Translations under genes and position numbers: made by a program
Assembly (NCBI GenBank): GCA_016720465.1
Contig: JADKKO010000001.1
Coordinates: 62,001-126,000 of the forward strand
Length of the DNA: 64,000 nucleotides
Source of the DNA: Holophagaceae bacterium
GTDB lineage: Bacteria > Acidobacteriota > Holophagae > Holophagales > Holophagaceae
Direction: 5' to 3'
Shown here: positions 23,805 to 32,057 of the stretch, piece after piece
Layout of the letters: each line of letters begins with the position of its first letter
Position numbering within the stretch: the stretch's first letter is position 1
The notes under the pieces: model-generated
What the model was told of the DNA's origin: nothing
Databases searched by the model: none
What the model saw: only the letters and a program-made list of their open reading frames with translations

Positions 23805-25744
23805 CACGTTCCGATCGGATACAGGAGCTTGGGATTCTGGGAGGGCACCGACACGCATTCCGTGAAGTGTTCGAAGCGCTTCATCAGGATGGCGTGGGTG
23901 GGGCACCTTGAGGCGCACATGGCGCAGCGGATGCAGGTGCTTTCATCCTTCAGCATGACGCCGCCCATCTCGTCTTTCTCCGCTGCGCCGAGGGCTGCGT
24001 ATTCCGCTTTCGAAATTTCAGCGCCCGCCTGGGAGACCCGCTGCCAGGCGTCATCGTCAGGCAATTTGCTGAGGCCCACCAGCTTGATGAGGTCCTCCGG
24101 GCAGACATCCACGCAGCCGTTGCAGGCGATGCAGATGCTGGTGTCGAACACCGTGTTGATGTTGCAGCGCAGGCACCGCGAGCCCTGGCGGCGGGCTTCT
24201 GCCTCAGGGAAGCTCAGTTCCACGATGTCCAGAGAGGCGGCGCGGTGTTCGCCTTCCAGCACCGGCGGATTGCAGCGTTCCTGGCGGTGCCAGCCTTCGG
24301 CCATGGTGTAGGCCGCCGGGAGCCAGCGCTTGCGCAGCACGATGTCGGTGCGGGTGCCCCGCAGGAAATCGTGCATCGAGCGGGCCGCGGTGTGGGCCGA
24401 TGCGATGGCGTCGATGAACAGCCTTGGTCCATGGGCGATGTCGCCGCAGGCGAAGATGTCAGGGGCCGTGGTCTGGTAGGTCTCGCGGTTGACCTTGATG
24501 AGGCCGCGGTCCGATTCCACGCCATCCTCGGGCTTGAGAAAGGAGAGATCCGAAGTCTGGCCGATGGCGAAGATCACTGAATCCGCGTGGATGTCCTCGA
24601 TGGAATCCTCGTCGAACTTGGGCTCGAAGCGGCCCTCGGCGTTGAATACCGAGAGGCACTTGACCGTGCGCAGGCCGCCCACTTTGCCGTTGGAGACGAT
24701 GATCTCCTTCGGACCGCAGCGGTTGTGGAGACGGAGCCCTTCTTCTTCGCCCTCGACCACTTCCACGTCGTCGGCGGGCATCTCCTCCCTGGATTCCAGG
24801 CAGACCACATGGACTTCCTTGTCGCCGCTCATGCGCAGGGCCGAGCGCGCCACATCGTAGGCCACCTTCTCGCCGTGGCCCATCTCCTCCAGGGCCTCCG
24901 ACTTGCTGATGTTCTCCACGGGCCGCACTGCCGACCGCGCCACGTCGTAGGCGACATTGCCGCCGCCGATGACGACGACCCGGCGGCCCAGGGGCATGGG
25001 CTTGCCCTCGTTGAAGGCCCGGAGGAATTCCATGCCGTCATAGACGCCTTCGGTCTCGCCGCCAGGCAAGGCGAGCTTGCGCCCGTTGGGCAGACCCACG
25101 CCCAGGAAGATGGCCTTGAAGCCCTGGGCCCTCAGATCGGCGATGGTGAAATCGCGGCCGAGCTTCATGTTGCACTTCAGCTCGACCCCCATGGAAAGGA
25201 TCGCCTCCATCTCATGGCGCACCAGTTCCCGCGGCAGCCGGAACACGGGCACCCCCACCATCAGCATCCCGCCGGGCTCCGAGTTGGCCTCGAAGACCGT
25301 GACTTTGTATCCGAGCTGGATCAGGTCGTGCGCCACCGTGAGGCCGCTGACGCCGGCGCCGATGATGGCGATGCGCTCGAAATCGCCCCGGTTGGCGGGC
25401 AGCATCCGCTGGTCGCAGCCGGAGCGGTACCGCTCGTAGTCCCCGGTTTCGGGCCCGAACTTATCCGTGACGAAACGCTTGAGTGCGCGGATCGCCACGG
25501 GTTCGTCCAGTTCGCCCCGTCGGCAGTTGGCCTCGCAGGGCGCGCCGCAGACCCGCCCGCAGATGGAGGCGAAGGGGTTCGTGGCCCGGGCGATGCGGTA
25601 GGCGTCGTCGTAGCGGCCTTCGGCGATGGCCGTCACGTAGCCGCAGGCGTCGGTGTGCACCGGGCAGGCGTCCTGGCACTTGACCATTTCGACCCAGTAC
25701 TGCGAGTCGTCCGGAACTCTGAGCTGCCAACTTCCTTCGTTCAC
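23804..25744 (-). CDS. NAD(P)/FAD oxidoreductase with GltD-like core and two C-terminal 4Fe-4S clusters
   Basis: This is a 646-residue flavo-iron-sulfur protein. An N-terminal GltD-type Cys region (KCQDACPVHTD, CGRVCGAPCEANCRRGE) is followed by an FAD site IIGAGVSGLTVAHDL and an NAD(P) site VVIGGGNVAYDVARSA. The flavin end motif is IFACGDIAHGP. The C terminus has CIACNGCVDVCPE and CIRCAMCASRCPTH, two 4Fe-4S clusters. The second nucleotide site contains a near-duplicate, VAYDVARSALR, about 33 residues after the first. GTG at 25742-25744 is chosen: GAGG lies 9 nt upstream and the previous gene stops 4 nt before. It could feed NAD(P)H electrons to, or take electrons from, the quinone/cytochrome chain. 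The function is unproven. Confidence 0.85.
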   Translation of the reverse strand: MNEGSWQLRVPDDSQYWVEMVKCQDACPVHTDACGYVTAIAEGRYDDAYRIARATNPFASICGRVCGAPCEANCRRGELDEPVAIRALKRFVTDKFGPETGDYERYRSGCDQRMLPANRGDFERIAIIGAGVSGLTVAHDLIQLGYKVTVFEANSEPGGMLMVGVPVFRLPRELVRHEMEAILSMGVELKCNMKLGRDFTIADLRAQGFKAIFLGVGLPNGRKLALPGGETEGVYDGMEFLRAFNEGKPMPLGRRVVVIGGGNVAYDVARSAVRPVENISKSEALEEMGHGEKVAYDVARSALRMSGDKEVHVVCLESREEMPADDVEVVEGEEEGLRLHNRCGPKEIIVSNGKVGGLRTVKCLSVFNAEGRFEPKFDEDSIEDIHADSVIFAIGQTSDLSFLKPEDGVESDRGLIKVNRETYQTTAPDIFACGDIAHGPRLFIDAIASAHTAARSMHDFLRGTRTDIVLRKRWLPAAYTMAEGWHRQERCNPPVLEGEHRAASLDIVELSFPEAEARRQGSRCLRCNINTVFDTSICIACNGCVDVCPEDLIKLVGLSKLPDDDAWQRVSQAGAEISKAEYAALGAAEKDEMGGVMLKDESTCIRCAMCASRCPTHAILMKRFEHFTECVSVPSQNPKLLYPIGT

Positions 25745-25748
25745 TGGG

Positions 25749-26072
25749 TCAATCCTCGTGGAAGGCGCGGATGGTGAAGAGGACCACGATGGCAACGTAG
25801 GCCAGGGCCAGCAGGGCCACGATGTACATCAGGGCCGGGCTGGTCTTGGTGGCGGCGTTGAACTGCTGCACCAAAGGGCCGCGGGTGGCGTGGCCGATGT
25901 CCCCGTACATCTGGACCACCAGGTAGGCCACGCAGCCAAGGCCGATGACCGGGAAGGCCAGCTTGAGGAAACCCGGCGCATCCGTGCCTTTGCGTTCGGT
26001 CATCCAGCCATCAGCGTACTCTTTCAGCTCCTGCTCTCCCTTTTCCGGGGAAACGCCGGTTTTTTCACTCAT
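25749..26072 (-). CDS. Two-helix membrane protein of the cbb3 operon, unknown
   Basis: This is a 107-residue protein. A charged N terminus (about 1-32, KGEQELKEYADGWMTERKGT) is followed by helix 1 FLKLAFPVIGLGCVAYLVV (about 35-53), a polar loop, then helix 2 PALMYIVALLALAYVAIVVL (about 80-99). It holds the CcoP position after CcoN/CcoO but has no CxxCH heme motif. The segment EYxxGWxTE before helix 1 faintly recalls the CcoP N terminus, so it may be a heme-less membrane anchor. The start overlaps the previous gene by ATGA. Confidence 0.8.
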   Translation of the reverse strand: MSEKTGVSPEKGEQELKEYADGWMTERKGTDAPGFLKLAFPVIGLGCVAYLVVQMYGDIGHATRGPLVQQFNAATKTSPALMYIVALLALAYVAIVVLFTIRAFHED

Positions 26073-26245
26073 GGTTTTCTCCTTTCGGGATCATCGGAAT
26101 CGAACATCGTGTACTTGGCGTCCTCGCTGTGCTCGCCCCAGTACCCGTCCCGCAGGGTCTTGATGAAGAAATGGACCGCGAGGAAGAACATGAGGGCGAA
26201 GAACAGGTAGGCGAAGAACACGCTTGGATAGGTGTAATCGTTCAT
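26069..26245 (-). CDS. Small cbb3-associated membrane protein (CcoQ/CcoS-like)
   Basis: This is a 58-residue protein. One helix SVFFAYLFFALMFFLAVHFF (about 8-27) is followed by a short cytoplasmic tail, GYWGEHSEDAKYTMFDSDDP. The tail shares the pattern G-aromatic-aromatic-x3-x-ED-x-KY-x-[MV]-F with the 67-residue protein at 31815-32018, suggesting the two small genes at either end of the oxidase genes are related. It lies 7 nt after ccoO and overlaps the next gene by ATGA. A CcoQ-like role in the oxidase is inferred from position. Confidence 0.75.
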   Translation of the reverse strand: MNDYTYPSVFFAYLFFALMFFLAVHFFIKTLRDGYWGEHSEDAKYTMFDSDDPERRKP

Positions 26246-26252
26246 CGCGCCC

Positions 26253-26822
26253 TCACTTTTCGTAGTCGTTGGCGGGGCGCCAGTCCTTAGCGCGGCCGAG
26301 GCTCTGCAGGTAGGCCACCAGCGCCTGGAATTCCGCCGGATTGTTCACGATCCAGGGGTAGGGCGGCATGACGGAGCCCTTGACCAGATCCCGGGGGTTG
26401 CGGAAGTGGGTCCGGTGCCACTGCTCGTCGTACTTGCCTCCGACCCTTGCGAGGTCCGGGCCCGTCCGCTTGGTGCCGAACATGTGGGGCGAGTCGTTCA
26501 CGAATTCATCGGGTGTGGAGATGGGGGCGTCCACGCCCCGCCATCCGTAGCGCTTCGTGTCCGCGAGCAGGGTGCGCACCTGCTGGGTATGGCAGTACCA
26601 GCAACCCTCCCGGATGTAGATCTCCCGGCCTTTCAGTTGCTGGGCGTCGAGCTTTACCAGCTTGCCCGTGGGGCCCTTGGCGGGGTCGGTGTTTTCGAAG
26701 GGTTTGGACCAGGTCGTGTCCACTAATGGGGGCACCACCGTCGTGAGAAGGCCTCCGATCAGGAAGAGCACAAGGGATGCGATGACGGCCCATAGAGCGT
26801 TGTTGTCTGCTTTTTTCAACAT
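26253..26822 (-). CDS. ccoO: cbb3 cytochrome c oxidase subunit II, mono-heme cytochrome c
   Basis: CcoO carries one c-type heme that passes electrons to CcoN. It is 189 residues. An N-terminal anchor lies at about 11-31; the heme motif CWYCH is at 74-78 in GREIYIREGCWYCHTQQVR; FGTKRTGPDLARVG is a family signature and the distal Met lies in SVMPPYPW. ATG at 26820-26822 is chosen since it begins the usual MLKKxxxN-anchor; an upstream in-frame start lacks support. It is 22 nt downstream of ccoN. Confidence 0.95.
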   Translation of the reverse strand: MLKKADNNALWAVIASLVLFLIGGLLTTVVPPLVDTTWSKPFENTDPAKGPTGKLVKLDAQQLKGREIYIREGCWYCHTQQVRTLLADTKRYGWRGVDAPISTPDEFVNDSPHMFGTKRTGPDLARVGGKYDEQWHRTHFRNPRDLVKGSVMPPYPWIVNNPAEFQALVAYLQSLGRAKDWRPANDYEK

Positions 26823-26844
26823 GGTTGTTCTCCTCTCGCGCGGC

Positions 26845-28245
26845 CTAGACAGCCGGCTCCTCTTTGGCGCCCAGAGCGGTCGCAAGTACGTTGTAGGCGA
26901 ACATCACGATGCCGACGAAAATCAGGACTCCCGAGAAGAAGCGCACGGCCCACACGGGTTTCAGCGCGACGACGGTGTCAATGAAAGGGATGGACCAGTT
27001 GTTCCACTGCCAGCCCTGCCAGAAGCCGCCGAGCCATAGGGTCACGAAGAACCCGAGGCCGCCGATCATCATCATCCAGTAGCTCCAGTTGGCCAGGGCT
27101 TCGGAGTGTAGCGCCTTGCCCCATAACCGGGGCACGGCGAAGTAGATTCCGGCGATGGCGAAGAAGCTGAAGGTCCCCAGCACGGCCATGTGGGCGTGGC
27201 CGGGAATCCAGTCGGTCTTGGAGACGATGGCGTTGACGGTGCGCAGGCTGTGCATGGGGCCCTGGAAGCAGGTCAGCAGGTAGAACACGACGCCGGACAT
27301 GAGGAACTTCAGGGGCACGCTCTCGCGGAGCTGGTGCCATTGGCCCTTCATGGTGGCGAAGAAGTTGTACACCGCGGCCCACACCGGGATCAGCAGCATC
27401 ACGGAGAAGGCGATGGCGATGGTCTGCAGCCACTGGGAAATGGGTCCGTGGATCATGTGGTGGGCGCCGGTCCAGACGTAGACGAAGGCCAGGGACCAGA
27501 AGCCGACCATGGACAGCTTGTGGCTGTAGAGCGGCGTGTTCGATGAGCGGGGGATCATGTAGTACGCGATGGCCAGCCCCACTGGAGTGAAGATGAGGCC
27601 CACGGCGTTGTGCACGTACATCCAATTCAGGTTCGCCTGGTTGGTTCCGGTGGCGAACAGGGTCGCGAAATTGCCGGTGAGGTACACGAAGGCCGTCCAC
27701 ACGATGGTGCCCATGATGTACCAGATGGAGACGTACATGGCCTCGTACTTGCGCTGCGCGATGGTCATGAAGATGTTCGCCCCGAACATGATCCAGGCCA
27801 CGACCACCAGCACATCCAGGAACATGGGCAGTTCCGCGTATTCCCAGCCCTGGTTCCAGCCGGCCAGCAGGCAGACGACGGCGCCCAGGATGATGAAATT
27901 CCAGAGGGCCGCCGTGGCCAAGCCGAGCTTCTCGCTCCAGAGCTTCACGCCGCAGAGGCGGGGGATGATGTAGTAGGTCAGGCCCATGTCCGCGGCCAGC
28001 AGCCAGCCGAACAGCATGCCGTTGACGTGCAGAGGCCGGAGCCGCCCGTAGGTAAGCCAGGGGATCGTCCCCATCAGGTCGGGCCACACGAACTTCGCCG
28101 CGATGAGCACCGCGATGATGCCCACGATGAAGAAATAGGCGACGGCGCTCACGATGAACCACCTCGCGGTGGCGTCATCATGGACAAGGGCCCCCGAGGG
28201 TGCCGAAGCGCCCGCCCCTTCGGCCTTACTTAGTTGCAACTGCAT
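26845..28245 (-). CDS. ccoN: cbb3 cytochrome c oxidase catalytic subunit I
   Basis: CcoN is the heme-copper subunit that reduces oxygen and pumps protons in cbb3 (C-family) oxidases. It is 466 residues with about 12 helices. Low-spin heme and binuclear-centre ligands are in GRLRPLHVNGMLFGW, NWMYVHNAVGLIFTP, VYVWTGAHHMIHGP and IPGHAHMAVLGTF. The Tyr-containing helix YVWTGAHHMI is of C-family type. ATG at 28243-28245 has a strong SD (AAGGAGG). It overlaps the 3' end of the multiheme cytochrome gene by 20 nt. High oxygen affinity is expected from the family. Confidence 0.97.
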   Translation of the reverse strand: MQLQLSKAEGAGASAPSGALVHDDATARWFIVSAVAYFFIVGIIAVLIAAKFVWPDLMGTIPWLTYGRLRPLHVNGMLFGWLLAADMGLTYYIIPRLCGVKLWSEKLGLATAALWNFIILGAVVCLLAGWNQGWEYAELPMFLDVLVVVAWIMFGANIFMTIAQRKYEAMYVSIWYIMGTIVWTAFVYLTGNFATLFATGTNQANLNWMYVHNAVGLIFTPVGLAIAYYMIPRSSNTPLYSHKLSMVGFWSLAFVYVWTGAHHMIHGPISQWLQTIAIAFSVMLLIPVWAAVYNFFATMKGQWHQLRESVPLKFLMSGVVFYLLTCFQGPMHSLRTVNAIVSKTDWIPGHAHMAVLGTFSFFAIAGIYFAVPRLWGKALHSEALANWSYWMMMIGGLGFFVTLWLGGFWQGWQWNNWSIPFIDTVVALKPVWAVRFFSGVLIFVGIVMFAYNVLATALGAKEEPAV

Positions 28246-30040
28246 TCTGGCCTCCTTTCGGCTTCTGATTGATGGAACGGATGAAATTGACTAGATCGCC
28301 GACATCGTTGTTGTTCAGGCCGTAGTCGATCCAGGGCGGCATGGCGGTGCCCTGCACGCCGTAGAGGATGGATTCGAAGAGCCGCCGGTCGTCCACGCTT
28401 CCGACGAACCTGGCGTTCCGCAGGTTGCGGGGCTTGGGCTGGATGTCCAGGGAGTTGGGCCCTTTGCCGTCGGCCTTCTTCCCATGGCAGCCCGCGCAGC
28501 GGTTGACGAATTGCGCCTCGCCGCGGGCCACGGATTCCGCGCTCATGGCGATGGGGTTCTTCTCCGGAAGCTGCCGCGCTTTCAGCTCGCGGCGCGGCTC
28601 CTTGGTGTAGGCGGTCTGGATGTAGGCGAGCACGCCTTTCGCCTGTTCATCGGTAAGCAACTTCCCCCAGGCGGGCATGGAAGTCCCCGCGACGCCGTTG
28701 CGGATGGAATCCACCAGCCGCTGGTCGGATTTGGAATTCATGAAGCCCGCTTTCGTCAGATCCCGCGGGAAGGGATCCAGGTGGATGGCGATGGGTCCGT
28801 TCCCGTCCCCCTTTTCGCCATGGCAGCGCAGGCACAAGGCCTTGTAGGTCGCCTCGCCGTTGGCCAGGGCCGGAGCGGCCTTGAGGCTGACGAGGTAGGC
28901 CGTCATGGCCTTGAATTCGTCGTCGGTGAACCGGAAGGTCGGCATGATGGAATCCGGCATGGTGGATTTCGGATTCCTGAAATGGTCCGAGATCCACTGC
29001 TCGTCCTTGATCGCGCCCTCGAAACTGAGATCCGGGGCGATGCCGCCGTCCCGCGCGCCGAGCTTATGGCAGGCGGTGCAGGCGCGGTCCAGGATGAGCT
29101 TCTCGCCCTGCTTGAGCATCTCCGCGGGCTTGATCTCCACCGGCTTGATGGTGGCCTGGACCAGCTCGGCCCCGCCCGTGAGCTTCACCTTGTAGCGCTG
29201 GATTTCCGTTTCGGCGAAATTGCGGCCCTTCCGGCTTTTCAGGAAGACCACGAGGGCTTTGATCTCGTCATCCTTCAAATTGAATTTGGGCATGATGGAC
29301 GTGGCCAGGATCGCGCGCGGATCGGCGATGCGGCCCCACAGGTAATCGAGCTTCCATTTCTTGCCCACCTCCGTGAGGTCGGGTCCGATGGTGCCGTCCG
29401 ACAGCCCCTCGATGCGGTGGCAGCCATAGCAGTTGGTGGCGAAGAAGAGCTTGCGTCCTTTCTCCACCGTGGCCGTGCCCGCGAACCCTGGGTCCGTGTG
29501 GCACTGCGCGCAGTTCGCTTCGAGGTATTCGCCGCCCTTGAGCTTGGGGGCGTAGTCCTTGCGCCAGCTCTCCTGGGTCGTGTGGCCCAGCAGGGGATCC
29601 GGCCAGTATTCGTCCTCGCCGTGGCTGTATTTCGGCTCCAGGCCGCGCCCCTGGCCGTCATGGCAGACGGTGCAGCCGAATTCCGAAAACTTGTGGCGCC
29701 GCTCCCACTTGCCGTCCTTCTGCGCATCGCCCATGGCGATCGAATAGGGATGGGTCCTGAGCGGCTGGGCATAGGTCGCGAAGCGGGGGTCATCCGAGGC
29801 GATGTGGCAAGTGGTGCAGCGGTCCACGCGGGTTTCGCCGAAATTGCTGACCACGATCTGTTCGATGCGGGGAGAACGGTCCGACAGGGCGGCGCGCTCG
29901 GCGTCGGTTTTGGCCATGGCGCGGGCCTGGTCGAAGTACGCGATCTGGTTCCGCTCCCAGCGGTGGAAGAACTGGTCGTAGAACACGATCCCGTGGATCA
30001 GCAGGATGAAGAAGGTTCCGATGGCAAGTGCGATTCTCAT
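28226..30040 (-). CDS. Seven-heme membrane-anchored cytochrome c
   Basis: This is a 604-residue protein with an N-terminal signal-anchor at about 3-21. Seven CxxCH motifs are at Cys75, 123, 177, 204, 321, 403 and 515. Hemes 1-3 form one N-terminal multiheme region. Hemes 4-7 each look like a class I cytochrome c domain with its own distal Met (SIMPKF, SIMPTF, TSMPAW, TAMPPW). It lies between cytochrome b and ccoN, so it probably replaces cytochrome c1 and CcoP and wires the Rieske/b complex to CcoO. ATG at 30038-30040 is preferred over 30046, because GAGGAG lies 6 nt before it and abuts the other. Confidence 0.93.
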   Translation of the reverse strand: MRIALAIGTFFILLIHGIVFYDQFFHRWERNQIAYFDQARAMAKTDAERAALSDRSPRIEQIVVSNFGETRVDRCTTCHIASDDPRFATYAQPLRTHPYSIAMGDAQKDGKWERRHKFSEFGCTVCHDGQGRGLEPKYSHGEDEYWPDPLLGHTTQESWRKDYAPKLKGGEYLEANCAQCHTDPGFAGTATVEKGRKLFFATNCYGCHRIEGLSDGTIGPDLTEVGKKWKLDYLWGRIADPRAILATSIMPKFNLKDDEIKALVVFLKSRKGRNFAETEIQRYKVKLTGGAELVQATIKPVEIKPAEMLKQGEKLILDRACTACHKLGARDGGIAPDLSFEGAIKDEQWISDHFRNPKSTMPDSIMPTFRFTDDEFKAMTAYLVSLKAAPALANGEATYKALCLRCHGEKGDGNGPIAIHLDPFPRDLTKAGFMNSKSDQRLVDSIRNGVAGTSMPAWGKLLTDEQAKGVLAYIQTAYTKEPRRELKARQLPEKNPIAMSAESVARGEAQFVNRCAGCHGKKADGKGPNSLDIQPKPRNLRNARFVGSVDDRRLFESILYGVQGTAMPPWIDYGLNNNDVGDLVNFIRSINQKPKGGQNAVATK

Positions 30041-30050
30041 GCGCATCTCC

Positions 30051-31352
30051 TCACCAGGGCATCACGAAGGCCCAGTTGGGCCCGCGGAAGAAGGTGCCGA
30101 TGACCACGAACACGAGGTTCGCCAGCACGAAGGTGAGGAAGATGGTGTTGGCCAGCAGCCGTTCCTTCGCGAACCACTTGCCGACGCCCGCCGGCGTCCG
30201 GTCGATGTAGGGGGTGATGAACAGCAGCACGACGAAGATGGTCGGGATGCCGATGCCGCCCCAGAAGGCCGAATAGCTGACCATCTCCTGCAGCCCGAGG
30301 AAGTACCAGGGCGCCTTGGCGGGGTTGGGGGGGTGCAGGATGTTCACCGGCTCCTCAAGCGGGGCGTTGAACAGCAGCGACAGGATGAGGATCGCCGAGA
30401 GGGTGATGACGAAGGTGAACAGCTCCGCCCGGAACAGGTCGGGCCAGGAGAAAACGGTATTGTCCGGCACCTGCCCGGCTTTGGTAATCGGTCCCCGCAC
30501 CAGCCCCTGCAGGCCGTAGGTCTTGCGGGGTTCGGGCCCGGCGCTCTTCGTGGCGGCGGCCGGAGTGGTGAACTCCAACGTCGGCGTGGCGTCCGCCTCC
30601 GGTGGCCGGGATAGCCCGCCATCTTTGCGGATGCGCCAGAAATGGATGGCGATGCCAAGGGTCAGGATGGCGGGAAGCACCGCCACGTGCAGTACGTAGA
30701 AGCGCAGCAGGGCCTCCTGTCCGACGCTGGTGCCGCCCATGAGCAGGAACTGGATGTCCTTGCCCACCACAGGCGCGTAGCCGGCGATGGCGGTGCCCAC
30801 GGTGATCGCCCAGAAAGCCAGCTGGTCCCAGGGCAGCAAGTAGCCGGTGAAGCTCATGAAGAGCGTGAGCAGGAAGAGGACCACGCCCACCACCCAGTTG
30901 AATTCGCGGGGCTTCTTGTAGGCGCCGGTGAAAAAGACTCTTGCCATGTGCAGGAAGACCACCGCCACCATGCCGTGGGCGGACCACCGGTGCATGTTCC
31001 GCAGGATCATTCCGAAAGCCACCGTTCCCCGCAGGTCCAGCATCCGGTCGTAGGCCTGGGTGGTGGAGGGCACGTAGTAGAACATCAGCAGGATGCCGGT
31101 GAGGATCAGGATCACGAACAGGAAGAAGGAGACCAGCCCGAGCCCGAAGGTATAGGTGGCCTTCAGGGAGTGCCGATGCACCTTCACGGGATGGATGTGC
31201 AGGAAGAAGTTCGTGAAGCTGGTCGCCGACCTTTCCAGATCATTCGAAGGCAGCGGATTGCGGAAGATGGAATTCCAGACGTTCTTCGGGAATTCCTTCG
31301 CCGCGGTCAGGAGATTGGCTTTGGGCGGGGCGGGTTCGGTGGAGGGACTCAT
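30051..31352 (-). CDS. Cytochrome b of a Rieske/cytochrome b (bc-type) complex
   Basis: This 433-residue diheme cytochrome b oxidises quinol at the membrane. Heme ligands are in RNMHRWSAHGMVAVVFLHMAR and in LRFYVLHVAVLPAI and HFWRIRK. The Qo-site motif is PWYFLG (PEWY equivalent, here APWY). About eight or nine helices are present, with a roughly 60-residue soluble insertion after HFWRIRK containing ADATPTLEFTTPAAATKS. The N- and C-terminal halves are fused, as in bc1. It overlaps the Rieske gene by 4 nt (ATGA). Confidence 0.93.
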   Translation of the reverse strand: MSPSTEPAPPKANLLTAAKEFPKNVWNSIFRNPLPSNDLERSATSFTNFFLHIHPVKVHRHSLKATYTFGLGLVSFFLFVILILTGILLMFYYVPSTTQAYDRMLDLRGTVAFGMILRNMHRWSAHGMVAVVFLHMARVFFTGAYKKPREFNWVVGVVLFLLTLFMSFTGYLLPWDQLAFWAITVGTAIAGYAPVVGKDIQFLLMGGTSVGQEALLRFYVLHVAVLPAILTLGIAIHFWRIRKDGGLSRPPEADATPTLEFTTPAAATKSAGPEPRKTYGLQGLVRGPITKAGQVPDNTVFSWPDLFRAELFTFVITLSAILILSLLFNAPLEEPVNILHPPNPAKAPWYFLGLQEMVSYSAFWGGIGIPTIFVVLLFITPYIDRTPAGVGKWFAKERLLANTIFLTFVLANLVFVVIGTFFRGPNWAFVMPW

Positions 31353-31840
31353 AGGCTCAAGTAGCTCCCAGGCGTGATTTCGATGTCTTTGTCCACTTCA
31401 AGCTCGCCGTTCGGCGCGAGCGTGACCTTGTACCAGGGCAGGGGCCGTGGCGCGGGGCCACCGGTGACGGTCCCGTCCTGGTCGAAGCGCGATCCATGGC
31501 AGGGGCAGGCGAAGCCCGAGTCGCTCACACCCACGATGCAGCCCAGGTGCGTGCAGGTGGTCGAAAGGGCGGCGATCTTGTTGCCTTCCCGGACGACGCA
31601 GAGGCCCCGGGCCCCCAGCGTGGCCCGGACTCCGGGCGGAAAATCATCGGGCTTGCCGATGCTGAAGCGCTGGGGCTGGCCATAGGTGGCGCGCGGTTTG
31701 ATAAAGACGAAATTCGAAATCGCGCTGAGGATGCCCGAGCCGAACAGGCCCAGGCCCGTCAGCCAGCCGAGCATCCGCCGACGCTGCATGGATTCCGGCG
31801 ACGCCCCGGCGCCGCTACTTCTTTTCAGATTGACTGCCAT
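31349..31840 (-). CDS. Rieske iron-sulfur protein
   Basis: This is a 163-residue 2Fe-2S subunit of the quinol-oxidising complex. A Tat-like N terminus (QRRRMLGWLTGLGLFGSGIL) is followed by one helix (about 24-46) and a soluble domain with CTHLGC (96-101) and CPCHGSRFD (112-120), which supply two Cys and two His ligands plus the disulfide pair. ATG at 31838-31840 has AGGAGG 6 nt upstream and overlaps the CcoS-like gene by 26 nt. Confidence 0.95.
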   Translation of the reverse strand: MAVNLKRSSGAGASPESMQRRRMLGWLTGLGLFGSGILSAISNFVFIKPRATYGQPQRFSIGKPDDFPPGVRATLGARGLCVVREGNKIAALSTTCTHLGCIVGVSDSGFACPCHGSRFDQDGTVTGGPAPRPLPWYKVTLAPNGELEVDKDIEITPGSYLSL

Positions 31841-32018
31841 TCACGCCCTCCTGCGAAGCATCCTTCTTTTTGGGGTCGTCGAGCTCCGACCAGAAAACCT
31901 GGTACTTGGTGTCCTCGATGTTCCTGAACCACCCTTTCTTCACCGCGAACACGAAGACGAACAGCGCCCCCAGCCCCATCAAGAGGCTCGCCGCGATGGA
32001 GATCCAGGTCAGTTCCAT
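31815..32018 (-). CDS. ccoS: CcoS-like small membrane protein
   Basis: This is a 67-residue protein with one helix, ISIAASLLMGLGALFVFVFAV (about 6-26), followed by KKGWFRNIEDTKYQVFWSELDDP. That pattern (KxGxFxxxEDxxYxxxxDD) is characteristic of CcoS, needed for cofactor insertion into cbb3 oxidase. The tail is Lys/Asp/Ser rich. It is the first structural gene after the Rrf2 regulator and overlaps the Rieske gene by 26 nt. Confidence 0.8.
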   Translation of the reverse strand: MELTWISIAASLLMGLGALFVFVFAVKKGWFRNIEDTKYQVFWSELDDPKKKDASQEGVNGSQSEKK

Positions 32019-32057
32019 GGCCAGGCAGCCTGCAAAACCATTCCATCCGGGTTTCCC

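Noticed and set aside
22464..23918. Longer CcoG starting at 23918
   Set aside because: The first 38 codons lie inside the oxidoreductase gene; the TGATG junction at 23804 gives a normal CcoG start.
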